Source: Actinosynnema sp. ALI-1.44
GTDB lineage: Bacteria; Actinomycetota; Actinomycetes; Mycobacteriales; Pseudonocardiaceae
Reading direction: 5' to 3'
DNA length: 64,000 nucleotides
Assembly (NCBI RefSeq): GCF_001984155.1
Contig: NZ_MTQO01000035.1
Coordinates: 169,505 to 233,504 of the forward strand
Positions within the stretch are counted from its first letter, which is position 1. Each line of letters opens with the position of its first letter. Below are positions 34,320 to 42,520 of the stretch, piece by piece. A program made the translations under genes and the position numbers. The notes under the pieces are model-generated. The model did no database searches. It was not told where the DNA came from and worked only from the letters and a program-made list of their open reading frames with translations.

Positions 34320-37319
34320 TCAGCTGCTGGTCAGACGGAGGGTGAGGATTTGGAATGGTCGCAGTTTCACCGGGATGCCCTCCGGCGTGACCTCGGTGTT
34401 CGACAGCGGCCGTTCCAACAGGTCCGTCACCGTCGCTGAGGACACGGGGAAGCTCGTCTTCAAAACCCCGGTGGCGCGACCGCCTAGCGCCTCATAGAGC
34501 CGCACCACCACGTCTCCCGATTGGTCGTCCGCCAGTTTGACTGCCTCGACCGTGACCGCATCACTGTCTACTGTGATCAGTGACGCTGGGGCCGAGGCTC
34601 CCGTTACCCGGCGGACAGGCAGGTTCAGGGCGTATCCTTCGGCGACCGCGTCAGCGATCGTGGCATCCGGCAGCAGCGCGTACGTCATGACGTGCTTTCC
34701 CTGGTCGGCGTGCGGGTCTGGGCAGCGAGGGGCACGGACCAAGCTCAACCGGACGGTGGTTGTCGTCGTTCCCGAGTCGTCGGAGGTGCGGCTGATGTCG
34801 TGGCCGTACGTCGAGTCGTTGATGACCGCCACTCCGTAGCCCTGCTCTGCCACGTGGACCCAGCGGTGGGCGTAGATCTCGAAGCGGGCCGCGTCCCAGC
34901 TGGTGTTCGTGTGTGTGGGCCGGTGGACGTGGCCGAACTGGATCTCCGCCGTCGATCGGTCGGCGTGCACGTCGATCGGGAACGCCGCCTTGAGGATCTT
35001 CTCCGACTCGTGCCAGTCGATCTCCGTCTCCACGTCCACTCTGCGGCTTCCCGCCCGCACGCTGATCACCTGGGTGATCCGCGACGATCCGAACGACCGC
35101 ACGATCTCGATCGCGCCCTCCGCCGCCCCCGCGCGGAGCACCTTGATCGAGTCCACGTCCGTCAGGTCCGTGTGTCGGCGCCGGTAGTGGGCGTCTATGT
35201 CCCAGGCGTCCCAGAAGTTCGGCAGGTCCGGGTGCAGCTGTAGCAGGTTTCCCGGTCCGGCCAGCACTTCCCTGCCGTTCGTCACCACTGACGTGAGCAA
35301 GCCGTTGTCGTCGAGCAGGACCTTGACCAGGCCGTTGTCCAGGCTGCGGTCCGTCACCTCGATCCGCGCCGCGTCTACACTGGACACAAGGGCCGCGCCG
35401 GACGCGGGCACCGATGTCACCACGTCGTCGACGACTTCGAGGCGGGCTCGTGGGCTGGTGTTGAAGACCACTGTTTCCTGGCCCGCACCGGCCAGCGACG
35501 TCTGCGCCGAGTTGGTGATCGCGTTCAGCTCGGCGGCCACCGCCGCGTACTTGGCCTCGGCCTCCTTGTGTACCCACGCGATCGAGCTGCCCGGCAGGAT
35601 GTCGTGGAACTGGTGCAGCAGCACGACTTTCCACAACCGGTCGAATGCTTCGTACGGGTATTCGTAGTCACCGCCGACCGCTGCGGTCGCCGCCCACAGC
35701 TCCGCTTCGCGGAGCAGGTGCTCACTCCGGCGGTTGCCTGCTTTCGTCCTTGCCTGTGACGTGTAGGTCGCCCTGTGCAGCTCCAGGTACATCTCGCCGG
35801 ACCAGACCGGCGCGTCCGGGTACTCCGCGAGCGCCTTTTCGAAGAACTCGTGCGGCTTCTCGATCACGACCTTCGCCGAGCCTTCGAGGTCCTTGAGGCG
35901 ACGGGCGCGCTCCAGCATCTCGCGGGTCGGGCCGCCACCGCCGTCGCCGTACCCGAACGGCACCAGCGACGTCGTACCGCGTCCCTTCTCCAGGTAGTTC
36001 GAGACGGCGTACGCCATCTCCTTGCCGGAGAACTCGGAGTTGTACGTGTCCACCGGCGGCAGGTGGGTGAACACCCGTGTCCCGTCGATGCCTTCCCACC
36101 AGAAGGTGTGGTGCGGCATCTTGTTGGTCTGGTTCCACGACATCTTCTGGGTCAGGAACCAGCGCGCTCCGGCCAGCCGCGCGAGCTGCGGGAACGCCGC
36201 CGTGTAGCCGAACGAGTCGGGCAGCCAGACCTCTTCGCACTCGTAGCCGAACTCGTCGAGGAAGAACCTCTTGCCGTGCACCAGTTGCCGGGCCAGCGCC
36301 TCGCCACCGGGCAGGTTGGCGTCCGACTCGACCCACATCCCGCCGACCGGCGCCCACTGGCCGGACTTCACGGCCGCGGCGATCCGCTCGAAGATGACCG
36401 GCTGGTGTTGCTTGATCCACGCGTACTGCTGGGCCTGCGAGCACGCGAAGACGAACTCCGGGTACTCCTGGGCAAGGGCGGTGGCGGTCGCGAACGTACG
36501 CGCTGTCTTGCGGATCGTCTCGCGCTGCGGCCACAGCCAGGCGCTGTCGATGTGTGCGTGGCCCACCGCGGACAGGGTGTGCGCGCTGGCGTGCGCGGGC
36601 CGGGCGAGTACCTCGGTGAGCTCGGTACGCGCTGCCGCTGCCGTGCCCGAAATGTCGGCGACGTCGATGGCGTCCAGAGCGCGCTCCAGCGCGCGCAGGA
36701 TCTCGTGCCGCCGGGGATCCGAAGTGGACAGCTCGTGCATCAGCTGGCTGAGCACCTCGATGTCCGTCCGCAGGTGCCAGACGTCCTCGTCGAGCAGGCA
36801 CACGTCGGCCGCGGTGAACACGTACAACGGGTCCTTGCCCGCGGTTTCCTTGTCTCCCATCGGTGTTGGCTGCATGCCACCGGCCAGCACGTCCGGGTTG
36901 GCCGCGGCCTCGATCAGCAGGCCGACCGTGTCACCGGTGAGCGGAACGTGGTCGTTGAACGGCGCGATGCCCTTGATCGGACGGCCGTCCAGGTCGTGCG
37001 CCAGCGCCTCGGCCTGAAAACCGGCCTGCGTCCTGGTGAACCCGAGGTCGATCACGGCCTCGACGCGCTTGCCCCGCCACTCGTCCGGAATCCCGCCGCG
37101 GACACGGAACCAGCTCGTCGACCACGGCGCGCCCCACCGCTGCCCGACGGCGAACGGCTCGAAGTCGGCGGCGAGCGCCTCGGCGACCGGCACCGGCTCG
37201 TCCGGCACGTGCCAGACCTCGACCTCCAACGCAACGGTCCCGGCGTACTTGGCTGGCGCGATGCGGGTGGTGAGCATCCGAGCCAGCCGTTCCTCGACCA
37301 GCCGCCGATCGTCGTGCAC
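34320..37319 (-). CDS. GH38 alpha-mannosidase
   Basis: The protein has 999 residues and no signal peptide, so it is probably cytoplasmic. GH38 signatures are clear: the zinc ligands H-A-H-I-D-S-A-W-L-W-P, the nucleophile Asp in W-L-P-D-S-F-G-Y and a late H-Q-F-H-D-I-L-P-G-S-S zinc site. A beta-rich C-terminal half follows, as in class II mannosidases that trim alpha-1,2/1,3/1,6 mannosides. GTG 37319 has GGAGG six bases upstream; an in-frame extension to 37364 is less likely. With the secreted GH92 enzyme at 8723-11419 it suggests use of mannose-rich glycans, although the two are 23 kb apart. Confidence 0.93.
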   Translation of the reverse strand: MHDDRRLVEERLARMLTTRIAPAKYAGTVALEVEVWHVPDEPVPVAEALAADFEPFAVGQRWGAPWSTSWFRVRGGIPDEWRGKRVEAVIDLGFTRTQAGFQAEALAHDLDGRPIKGIAPFNDHVPLTGDTVGLLIEAAANPDVLAGGMQPTPMGDKETAGKDPLYVFTAADVCLLDEDVWHLRTDIEVLSQLMHELSTSDPRRHEILRALERALDAIDVADISGTAAAARTELTEVLARPAHASAHTLSAVGHAHIDSAWLWPQRETIRKTARTFATATALAQEYPEFVFACSQAQQYAWIKQHQPVIFERIAAAVKSGQWAPVGGMWVESDANLPGGEALARQLVHGKRFFLDEFGYECEEVWLPDSFGYTAAFPQLARLAGARWFLTQKMSWNQTNKMPHHTFWWEGIDGTRVFTHLPPVDTYNSEFSGKEMAYAVSNYLEKGRGTTSLVPFGYGDGGGGPTREMLERARRLKDLEGSAKVVIEKPHEFFEKALAEYPDAPVWSGEMYLELHRATYTSQARTKAGNRRSEHLLREAELWAATAAVGGDYEYPYEAFDRLWKVVLLHQFHDILPGSSIAWVHKEAEAKYAAVAAELNAITNSAQTSLAGAGQETVVFNTSPRARLEVVDDVVTSVPASGAALVSSVDAARIEVTDRSLDNGLVKVLLDDNGLLTSVVTNGREVLAGPGNLLQLHPDLPNFWDAWDIDAHYRRRHTDLTDVDSIKVLRAGAAEGAIEIVRSFGSSRITQVISVRAGSRRVDVETEIDWHESEKILKAAFPIDVHADRSTAEIQFGHVHRPTHTNTSWDAARFEIYAHRWVHVAEQGYGVAVINDSTYGHDISRTSDDSGTTTTTVRLSLVRAPRCPDPHADQGKHVMTYALLPDATIADAVAEGYALNLPVRRVTGASAPASLITVDSDAVTVEAVKLADDQSGDVVVRLYEALGGRATGVLKTSFPVSSATVTDLLERPLSNTEVTPEGIPVKLRPFQILTLRLTSS

Positions 37320-37412
37320 AGGTGACCTCCAGGTATCCGGCTCTCCGAGCCGAACGTATACCAAGGTTTCACCAAACGGCAGCCGATGATGTTGGGACCG
37401 GACGGGAAGCCG

Positions 37413-37811
37413 TCACTCGGCCCACGGCAACGGATGCCGTTCGTCCGAGCCGGGCACAGTCGCGAAACCACCTGCCGACATGCAGACCAACGCCTCCGCC
37501 GGACCCTCGACGACACGCACCTGCCGCACCTCACCGGCGGGCACGATGGCGGCTTGTCCAGTGCGGACGAGTTTCACGCCGTCATCCACAACGAACTCGA
37601 TCGCGCCGCTGAGCGCCACCCACACCTGCTCGCGGTCGATCGCGTGCACCGGTCCTTGCGTCCCGGCCCGCATGCTGACCTTCCACACACTGAGTTCCTT
37701 GCTGCCCAGTCCCGGCGTGGCCAGGCTGGCCATGGTGGCGTTCGGCGTCTCGGTCGCGCGTGCGGACTCGACAACGATCAATTCAGCTTCTCCCCTGCGC
37801 TTCTGTGTCAA
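37413..37811 (-). CDS. Cupin-domain protein
   Basis: This 132-residue single-domain cupin has the two motifs roughly at G-P-V-H-A-I-D-R-E-Q-V-W-V-A-L-S-G and P-A-G-E-V-R-Q-V-R. The metal-site His are sparse: only one of the usual first-motif His is present, so a metal-dependent activity is uncertain. It is divergent from a MarR regulator, and the gap holds a clear palindrome, so MarR probably controls it. The substrate is unknown. Confidence 0.82.
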   Translation of the reverse strand: MTQKRRGEAELIVVESARATETPNATMASLATPGLGSKELSVWKVSMRAGTQGPVHAIDREQVWVALSGAIEFVVDDGVKLVRTGQAAIVPAGEVRQVRVVEGPAEALVCMSAGGFATVPGSDERHPLPWAE

Positions 37812-37816
37812 CCAGC

Positions 37817-37836
37817 TTTACTCAATATTAAGTAAA
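37817..37836. promoter_or_regulatory. MarR-type operator between the cupin and MarR genes
   Basis: TTTACTCAATATTAAGTAAA is a 20-base palindrome with a single mismatched pair, in an A+T-rich gap between divergent genes. It lies five bases from the cupin start, where binding would block its transcription or translation. Confidence 0.7.
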
Positions 37837-37868
37837 CCTACTTGACTCAGATGTGTCAAGATGGAGGC

Positions 37869-38330
37869 GTGACGGAGGACCCATTGGCTCGAACCGAGCT
37901 CACGTTCCTGCTCGGCATGGGATTCCAGCTCGTCCTACGGGAGTTCGTGACGCGGCTGGACGCCGCCGGGTACCAGGACCTCAGGCCCATCCACGGCGCG
38001 GTGTTCCAGGCGCTGCGCAGATCCGGCATGACCGGAACCGAACTCGCAGACCGCCTCGGGGTGACCAAGCAGGCCGCGAGTCAGATCGTCGACGAACTGG
38101 AAGAGAAGGAGTACGTCACACGCACGCCGCACCCGGACGGCGGCAGGCGGAAGCTGGTGGTGCTGACGGACAAGGCGACACGGCACCTGACCGTGGCCGG
38201 GCGGATCCTGCACGGCCTCGAAGCGGAACTGGCCGGACAGGTGAACTTCACCGGGCTGCGCGGAGAGCTGACCAAGCTGATCAGAACGATGTCCGGCCCG
38301 GAACTGCCAGCACTGCGACCGGTCTGGTGA
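37869..38330 (+). CDS. MarR-family regulator of the cupin gene
   Basis: GTG 37869 with GGAGG just upstream gives 153 residues. The winged helix is clear: M-T-G-T-E-L-A-D-R-L-G-V-T-K-Q-A-A-S-Q-I-V-D-E-L-E, followed by a wing Y-V-T-R-T-P-H-P-D-G-G-R-R-K. N- and C-terminal helices would form the dimer interface. The palindrome at 37817-37836 is the likely site for autoregulation and for control of the divergent cupin gene. The inducing ligand is unknown. Confidence 0.9.
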   Translation: MTEDPLARTELTFLLGMGFQLVLREFVTRLDAAGYQDLRPIHGAVFQALRRSGMTGTELADRLGVTKQAASQIVDELEEKEYVTRTPHPDGGRRKLVVLTDKATRHLTVAGRILHGLEAELAGQVNFTGLRGELTKLIRTMSGPELPALRPVW

Positions 38331-38381
38331 GAAGGACGGCGCGAGCCGATGTCGCCTGCTCGCCCGCGCCGTCCTTGGTGA

Positions 38382-39239
38382 TCACTCTGCCGTCAGTCCC
38401 TCGACAAGGCCCGTCGTCGGCCTGCCGATGAGCCGGGAGAGATCGTCACCGACCCGGGCGAAAACCCCGGCGGCGATGGTTTCGTCGAGACCTGCCAGGA
38501 AACCGGCCAGTTCGCCGTCCATCCCGGAACCGATGAGCGCTGCCCGCAACTCGTCGGGAGTGACAGGCCGGTACGTGACTTCTCGGTTCAGCACGACCGC
38601 CATCGCTTGGGCGATATCGGCGTAGGTGAAGTTCTTGTCGCCCGAGAGGCTGTAGGTGACGTTGTCGTGCCCATCAGTGGTGACCACAGCGGCCAAAGCC
38701 TCAGCAAGGTCTTTCCGGCTTGCTGCCGCGACGACGGCGTCACCGGTCGCCGCGGCGAGAACGCCCGTGAAGCGGGGGCCTGCCAGCGCCTGGATGTAGT
38801 TCTCGATGTACCAGGTGTTCCGCAGGATCGTGTACGTCACGCCGGAAGCGATGAGCGCGTTCTCCGTGGCCCGGTGGTCCGCGTTGATCTCGAACCGGTC
38901 ATCGTCGGCCCGGACTCCGCTGGTGTAGTAGACGTGCCGGACACCCGCGTTCCTCGCGGCCTCGATGACCGACTCGTGCTGAGCAAGGCGATCCGGATCC
39001 CTGCCCGAGATCAACACGATGTCGGAGTGCCTGGCGACCAGGTCCGCGACGCCGGCCGAATCCGACAGGTCGACGGCGGCGGTGCCGAACCCGGCGGACG
39101 CGAGTTCCCCGATGCGCACTTGGTTCCGGCCGGCCGCGGTGATCGTTTCCGGACTGGTTCCCCGGACGACCAGCGCGTCCAGGACGTGGCGACCGAGCGC
39201 TCCGGTGGCCCCGAAAACCAGGATGCCCGCCTCAGACAC
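38382..39239 (-). CDS. NmrA-like NAD(P)-binding protein
   Basis: GTG 39239 gives 285 residues. A Rossmann motif sits at the N-terminus (I-L-V-F-G-A-T-G-A-L-G-R-H-V). V-Y-Y-T-S-G-V-R-A and T-I-L-R-N-T-W-Y-I-E-N-Y are typical of the QOR2/NmrA atypical short-chain dehydrogenases. These act as NAD(P)H-dependent quinone reductases or redox sensors. The start lies inside the end of the glyoxalase-fold gene (eight-base overlap), so both are one unit opposite the MarR gene. An in-frame extension to 39395 overlaps that gene heavily and is rejected. Confidence 0.88.
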   Translation of the reverse strand: MSEAGILVFGATGALGRHVLDALVVRGTSPETITAAGRNQVRIGELASAGFGTAAVDLSDSAGVADLVARHSDIVLISGRDPDRLAQHESVIEAARNAGVRHVYYTSGVRADDDRFEINADHRATENALIASGVTYTILRNTWYIENYIQALAGPRFTGVLAAATGDAVVAAASRKDLAEALAAVVTTDGHDNVTYSLSGDKNFTYADIAQAMAVVLNREVTYRPVTPDELRAALIGSGMDGELAGFLAGLDETIAAGVFARVGDDLSRLIGRPTTGLVEGLTAE

Positions 39240-39600
39240 GGTCGTGGAGGGTGATCTGGTAGCCGTCGGGGTCGGCGAAGGTGAACGTCCGGCCGAAGGG
39301 GCCGTCGACGGGCGCGGTGACGATGGTGTGGCCGTCGGCGGCGAGGGCGTCGTGGATGGCTTGGACGTCGGTGGCGTGCAGCCAGATCGCGGCACCGATG
39401 CCGGGCCGGGCGGCGGCGGCGAGGTCGGTGCCGGGAATGATGTCGCGCAGGGCGAACGCGATGGGTTTCGTGTCGAACACGACCGCGTGCGGAGGTCCGG
39501 CCGGTGAGCGGACGAGGCCGAGGTAGCGCTCGTAGAACGCCTGTGACGTGACGAGGTCGCGCGCTTGTAGTGAGATGAAGTCGGGGCCGGTGGCGGGCAC
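39232..39600 (-). CDS. VOC (glyoxalase/bleomycin-resistance fold) protein
   Basis: The 122-residue protein shows the beta-alpha-beta-beta-beta pattern of VOC domains: F-I-S-L-Q-A-R-D-L near the start, S-Q-A-F-Y-E-R-Y-L-G-L, and the late F-A-D-P-D-G-Y-Q-I-T-L. Only some metal ligands are obvious. GTG 39600 follows AAGGAG. It heads a two-gene unit with the NmrA-like gene and is divergent from a MarR regulator whose operators fill the gap. A role in detoxifying an electrophile or drug is plausible. Confidence 0.88.
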   Translation of the reverse strand: MPATGPDFISLQARDLVTSQAFYERYLGLVRSPAGPPHAVVFDTKPIAFALRDIIPGTDLAAAARPGIGAAIWLHATDVQAIHDALAADGHTIVTAPVDGPFGRTFTFADPDGYQITLHDRV

Positions 39601-39617
39601 GGTGTTGCTCCTTCTTT

Positions 39618-39639
39618 ACGTGTCAGTCTTCTGACACGT
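39618..39639. promoter_or_regulatory. MarR-type operator, copy 1
   Basis: ACGTGTCAG-N4-CTGACACGT is a perfect inverted repeat with nine-base arms, 18 bases from the VOC start. The same core, TGTCAG-N4-CTGACA, recurs in copy 2, which strongly supports a shared binding protein. Confidence 0.8.
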
Positions 39640-39647
39640 CCGACTGT

Positions 39648-39665
39648 ATGTCAGAATACTGACAT
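39648..39665. promoter_or_regulatory. MarR-type operator, copy 2
   Basis: ATGTCAG-N4-CTGACAT is perfect over seven-base arms. Its last two bases are the first two of the MarR start codon (ATG 39664). A bound repressor would cover the start of its own gene. There is no room for a normal ribosome site, suggesting a leaderless transcript. Confidence 0.8.
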
Positions 39666-40116
39666 GAGTCAAGGCGGTGTCGACCTGAACACGTCACTGG
39701 GCTATCTGCTGAAGGAGGCGTCGAGCGCGTTGCGCGCGGCGATGGAGGAGGTGCTACGGCCGCTGGGGATGAACGTGACGCACTACGCCTGTCTGGAGTT
39801 GCTGGCTCAGCGGCCGGGTTTGTCGAACTCCGAGCTCGCGCGAGGTGCGTTCGTGACCCGGCAGACGATGAACGTGCTACTGCAGGCGCTGGAGCGAGAC
39901 GGCTACGTGACCAGGCCCGCGGCGGCGCCTGTGGGGAAGGCGCTTCCCGCGCGGCTCACACCTCGCGGACGGCGGAGCCTGGAGCGTGCGACGGCGGCGG
40001 TGCGGTCGGTGGAGGTCAGGATGCTGGGTGGGATGACCGAGGCGGAGCAGACCGACGCGTTCCGGATCATGCGGAGCATGATCCGGAACCTGCGCGACGG
40101 CAACGACAGTGCGTAG
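39664..40116 (+). CDS. MarR-family regulator of the VOC/NmrA unit
   Basis: This 150-residue protein has a winged-helix core: G-L-S-N-S-E-L-A-R-G-A-F-V-T-R-Q-T-M-N-V-L-L-Q-A-L-E and a wing G-Y-V-T-R-P-A-A-A-P-V-G-K-A-L-P-A-R. Two tandem operators upstream (39618-39639 and 39648-39665) imply autorepression and control of the divergent VOC-NmrA pair. The regulator of the cupin gene 1.3 kb away has a different operator, so the two MarR proteins are probably not redundant. Confidence 0.9.
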   Translation: MSQGGVDLNTSLGYLLKEASSALRAAMEEVLRPLGMNVTHYACLELLAQRPGLSNSELARGAFVTRQTMNVLLQALERDGYVTRPAAAPVGKALPARLTPRGRRSLERATAAVRSVEVRMLGGMTEAEQTDAFRIMRSMIRNLRDGNDSA

Positions 40117-40131
40117 CACCAACCGCCCTGG

Positions 40132-41169
40132 TCAGGACGGAAGGCTCACCACGTCCGCGAGCACGACGCCCGGCTCGGTCAACCGGCTCTGCGCGGGGCT
40201 GTCGTAGACGACGAGCAACTCGTTGTCAGGCAACAAAGCGATCCCCTCGGCGTGGTCATCCCCCTCCCCGAAAGGCAGATCCAGCACCCGCTCCAACTCG
40301 TCCCGGTGGACGACGTCGGCGGCCTTGAGGTCCGCGGCGTCCCGCCACCGGTAGATCCGCACGGGCCCGTCCAGATCCATCGAAGGACCGGCAAGGATCA
40401 ACAAGTCGTCACCGTGCACGCACAGATCCCGGATGCCGAGCCCGTCGACGTCCAGGAAGTGCTTCACGTACCGGTCGCCGTCGACCTTCTCCAGCTCCAG
40501 CTCGTTGCCGTCCGCACGCGGCGCGAGCTGCAAGATCACCGCCCAGCCGCGCAGCACCGGCCCGCGCAGCCCGAGAAAGACGCGCTCCTGGCCTGGCTCC
40601 CCGGCAGCGGCGATCCCCTCGATGTCCAGCCCGTTGTCCTTACCGGGAATCGCCAGGAACGGCGCCAGGTGGTCGTCGTCATCCAACAGGTCGATCAGGC
40701 CGGGACGGCCGAGCGCCGCACTGGTGTGGCCGTCGCTGGTCCGCGCCACCGGCTCGTCGTTCTCGATCGCCAGTCGCGCGAGGACCCGGCGGGAGGGCTC
40801 GGCGCTGACGTTGGCCAACCGCTTGGCCGACTTGGCGTCCGAGTGTTCGCGCTTGAGCTTCTTGCGCTTCGCGCTGTGCGATCCGACCGCCCACAGGTAC
40901 GGCCCGACGCGGGTGAGCCCTTCGACGTCGACCTCTTCGTCCGCCTCTCCGGGCAGCCTGATCACGTCCGGTAACGGGAACGTCACGTGCTCGGCGTACT
41001 CGGCCGGGTGGCCGATCTCGTCGGCGGTCAGCCGTTCGATGGTCGCGGTCTCGTCGCCCGCGATCCACAGGTAGCGCCCGTCACTGCGGACCGCGGACAG
41101 GTTGACGTGCGTCTGCGCTTCGACAGCGCCGGTTTCGAATCGCAGCCGGACCTGGCGATTGACGGTCAT
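40132..41169 (-). CDS. DUF3616 protein
   Basis: The 345-residue protein resembles the DUF3616 family: repeated short beta-propeller-like motifs (Y-L-W-I-A-G-D-E, then Y-L-W-A-V-G-S-H, later V-F-L-G-L-R-G-P-V) with conserved acidic turns such as D-V-E-G-L and D-I-E-G-I. No signal peptide is present. A six- or seven-bladed propeller fold is likely, but no function is established for the family. It is followed at 30 bases' distance by fxsA in the opposite genomic order (fxsA lies upstream in transcription), and its 3' end faces the MarR gene. Confidence 0.8.
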   Translation of the reverse strand: MTVNRQVRLRFETGAVEAQTHVNLSAVRSDGRYLWIAGDETATIERLTADEIGHPAEYAEHVTFPLPDVIRLPGEADEEVDVEGLTRVGPYLWAVGSHSAKRKKLKREHSDAKSAKRLANVSAEPSRRVLARLAIENDEPVARTSDGHTSAALGRPGLIDLLDDDDHLAPFLAIPGKDNGLDIEGIAAAGEPGQERVFLGLRGPVLRGWAVILQLAPRADGNELELEKVDGDRYVKHFLDVDGLGIRDLCVHGDDLLILAGPSMDLDGPVRIYRWRDAADLKAADVVHRDELERVLDLPFGEGDDHAEGIALLPDNELLVVYDSPAQSRLTEPGVVLADVVSLPS

Positions 41170-41198
41170 GGGCCCCCTCTTCTACAACTGAACGGCCG

Positions 41199-41609
41199 TC
41201 AGGGCTGCGCGTCGATGACGAAGACCTGGCCAGGGCCGTTCTCCCGGTAGCGACGCGCGCGCTCTTCAGCCCGTTTTAGCACGCGTTTGCGCACGAGCGC
41301 CCGCGTCGGCGGGAACAAAAGGGCGATCGCCAGCACGTCGCTGACGAACCCGGGCAGCACCACCAGGATCCCGGCGGCGGCGATCAGCACGCCGTCGAGC
41401 ATCTCGCCCTGCGGCTGCTGTCCGGATCGGACCTTGCTCTGGAACGCCGTCAGCGCCCGCGTTCCCTCGCGGCGCAGCAGCACGACACCCAGCACTGTGG
41501 CCGCGACCACAAGCAGGATCGTGGGCAGCACGCCGATCGCCGAGCCGATCAGCACCAGTACGGTGATCTCGACGGCCATGGCCAGCAACACCAGGATCAA
41601 AACGGGCAT
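41199..41609 (-). CDS. fxsA: FxsA-family membrane protein
   Basis: The 136-residue protein has three or four hydrophobic helices: an N-terminal one (V-L-I-L-V-L-L-A-M-A-V-E-I), then V-L-P-T-I-L-L-V-V-A-A-T-V-L-G and G-I-L-V-V-L-P-G-F-V-S-D-V. The G-x-x-L-L-R-x-E-G and L-P-G-F-x-S-D motifs are those of FxsA, named in E. coli for its effect on phage T7 exclusion. A charged cytoplasmic tail follows. It lies six bases after the nucleotidyltransferase gene, so the two may be one transcript. Its role in actinomycetes is unknown. Confidence 0.88.
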   Translation of the reverse strand: MPVLILVLLAMAVEITVLVLIGSAIGVLPTILLVVAATVLGVVLLRREGTRALTAFQSKVRSGQQPQGEMLDGVLIAAAGILVVLPGFVSDVLAIALLFPPTRALVRKRVLKRAEERARRYRENGPGQVFVIDAQP

Positions 41610-41615
41610 ACTCGG

Positions 41616-42386
41616 TCAACGTCCGAGACGGCGAAAAGACTCCCGAGTGGCGTCGTCGATCACCTCGAGCATGAATTCGCCGATCTGCCTGGGGTTTTCC
41701 AGGTCTTGGACGCGCACACCGAACGTGTCCGCGGCGTAGCGCACCGCGTCGTCCTTGGAGATGATCTCGCCGGTCGCGGCCGTGTGGTGCAGCCTCGGCG
41801 GGCCGGTGACCCGCGCCGCGGCCGTCTCGTGCGCGGTGCGCAGCGGCTTGCGGGGCGGGTGGGCCGACAGGCACTGCTCGGCGAAAGATCGCCAATGCCC
41901 GTCGAGCTGGTCGAGGTTCCACTGCCGCAGCTTTCGGGGTTCCGGATCGAGGCCGAGGGTGGACGGCTCGCCGCCGCGGATGGTGATTCCTTTGTCCTGT
42001 AGCACTTTCCACATGACCGGGTTGACGTCGAAGGCCACGCCGGGTTTGAACGAGCGGCCGCTGTGCGACGCGATCGGCCGGATCTCGGTGACGGGCTTGC
42101 CGATGTCGTCCGCAGCGACGAAGACACCGTTCATGGTGCCGGGAATGGTGGTCTGCCGCTTGACCAACGCGCGTCCGGCCGTCGCCAGGTTGCCCAGGAT
42201 GTGCAGCGCGCGCAGCCGTGTCGCCGGGCCGGTCATGACCGCGACGAAGTCGATGTCGCTGGTGTCGGGGTGCCAGGCGCCGAGCGCCGCCGACCCGACC
42301 AGGTAGAAACCGCTGATCCGGCCGGGCAGCAGCCGGTCGGCGACCGACAGGTACCGGTTGACGATCTTGTCGATCTCGTCGATCAT
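41616..42386 (-). CDS. Nucleotidyltransferase-fold protein
   Basis: The 256-residue protein has the Pol-beta-type motif G-S-A-A-L-G-A-W-H-P-D-T-S-D-I-D-F near the N-terminus, with the acidic pair S-D-I-D. The rest resembles the C-terminal helical half of aminoglycoside adenylyltransferases (AadA-like), including a C-terminal R-R-L-G-R end. Such proteins adenylylate small molecules or RNA. Actual drug resistance cannot be claimed from motifs alone. The gene ends six bases before fxsA. Confidence 0.8.
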   Translation of the reverse strand: MIDEIDKIVNRYLSVADRLLPGRISGFYLVGSAALGAWHPDTSDIDFVAVMTGPATRLRALHILGNLATAGRALVKRQTTIPGTMNGVFVAADDIGKPVTEIRPIASHSGRSFKPGVAFDVNPVMWKVLQDKGITIRGGEPSTLGLDPEPRKLRQWNLDQLDGHWRSFAEQCLSAHPPRKPLRTAHETAAARVTGPPRLHHTAATGEIISKDDAVRYAADTFGVRVQDLENPRQIGEFMLEVIDDATRESFRRLGR

Positions 42387-42520
42387 TCGCCCGACCCTAT
42401 CGCTTTTCGCGGATGGCCCGCCCGGCGATCATGGTGGACCTGTCCGTCCACCCTTTCGGGCATGTCCCCCACGGCACGGCACCGGCAGACTCTGGCTGGT
42501 AGCGCTGGGAGGCAACACAC

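Noticed and set aside
41199..41609. FxsA as evidence of a phage-exclusion locus
   Set aside because: FxsA is widespread and its T7 effect is specific to E. coli; the neighbours give no defence signal.
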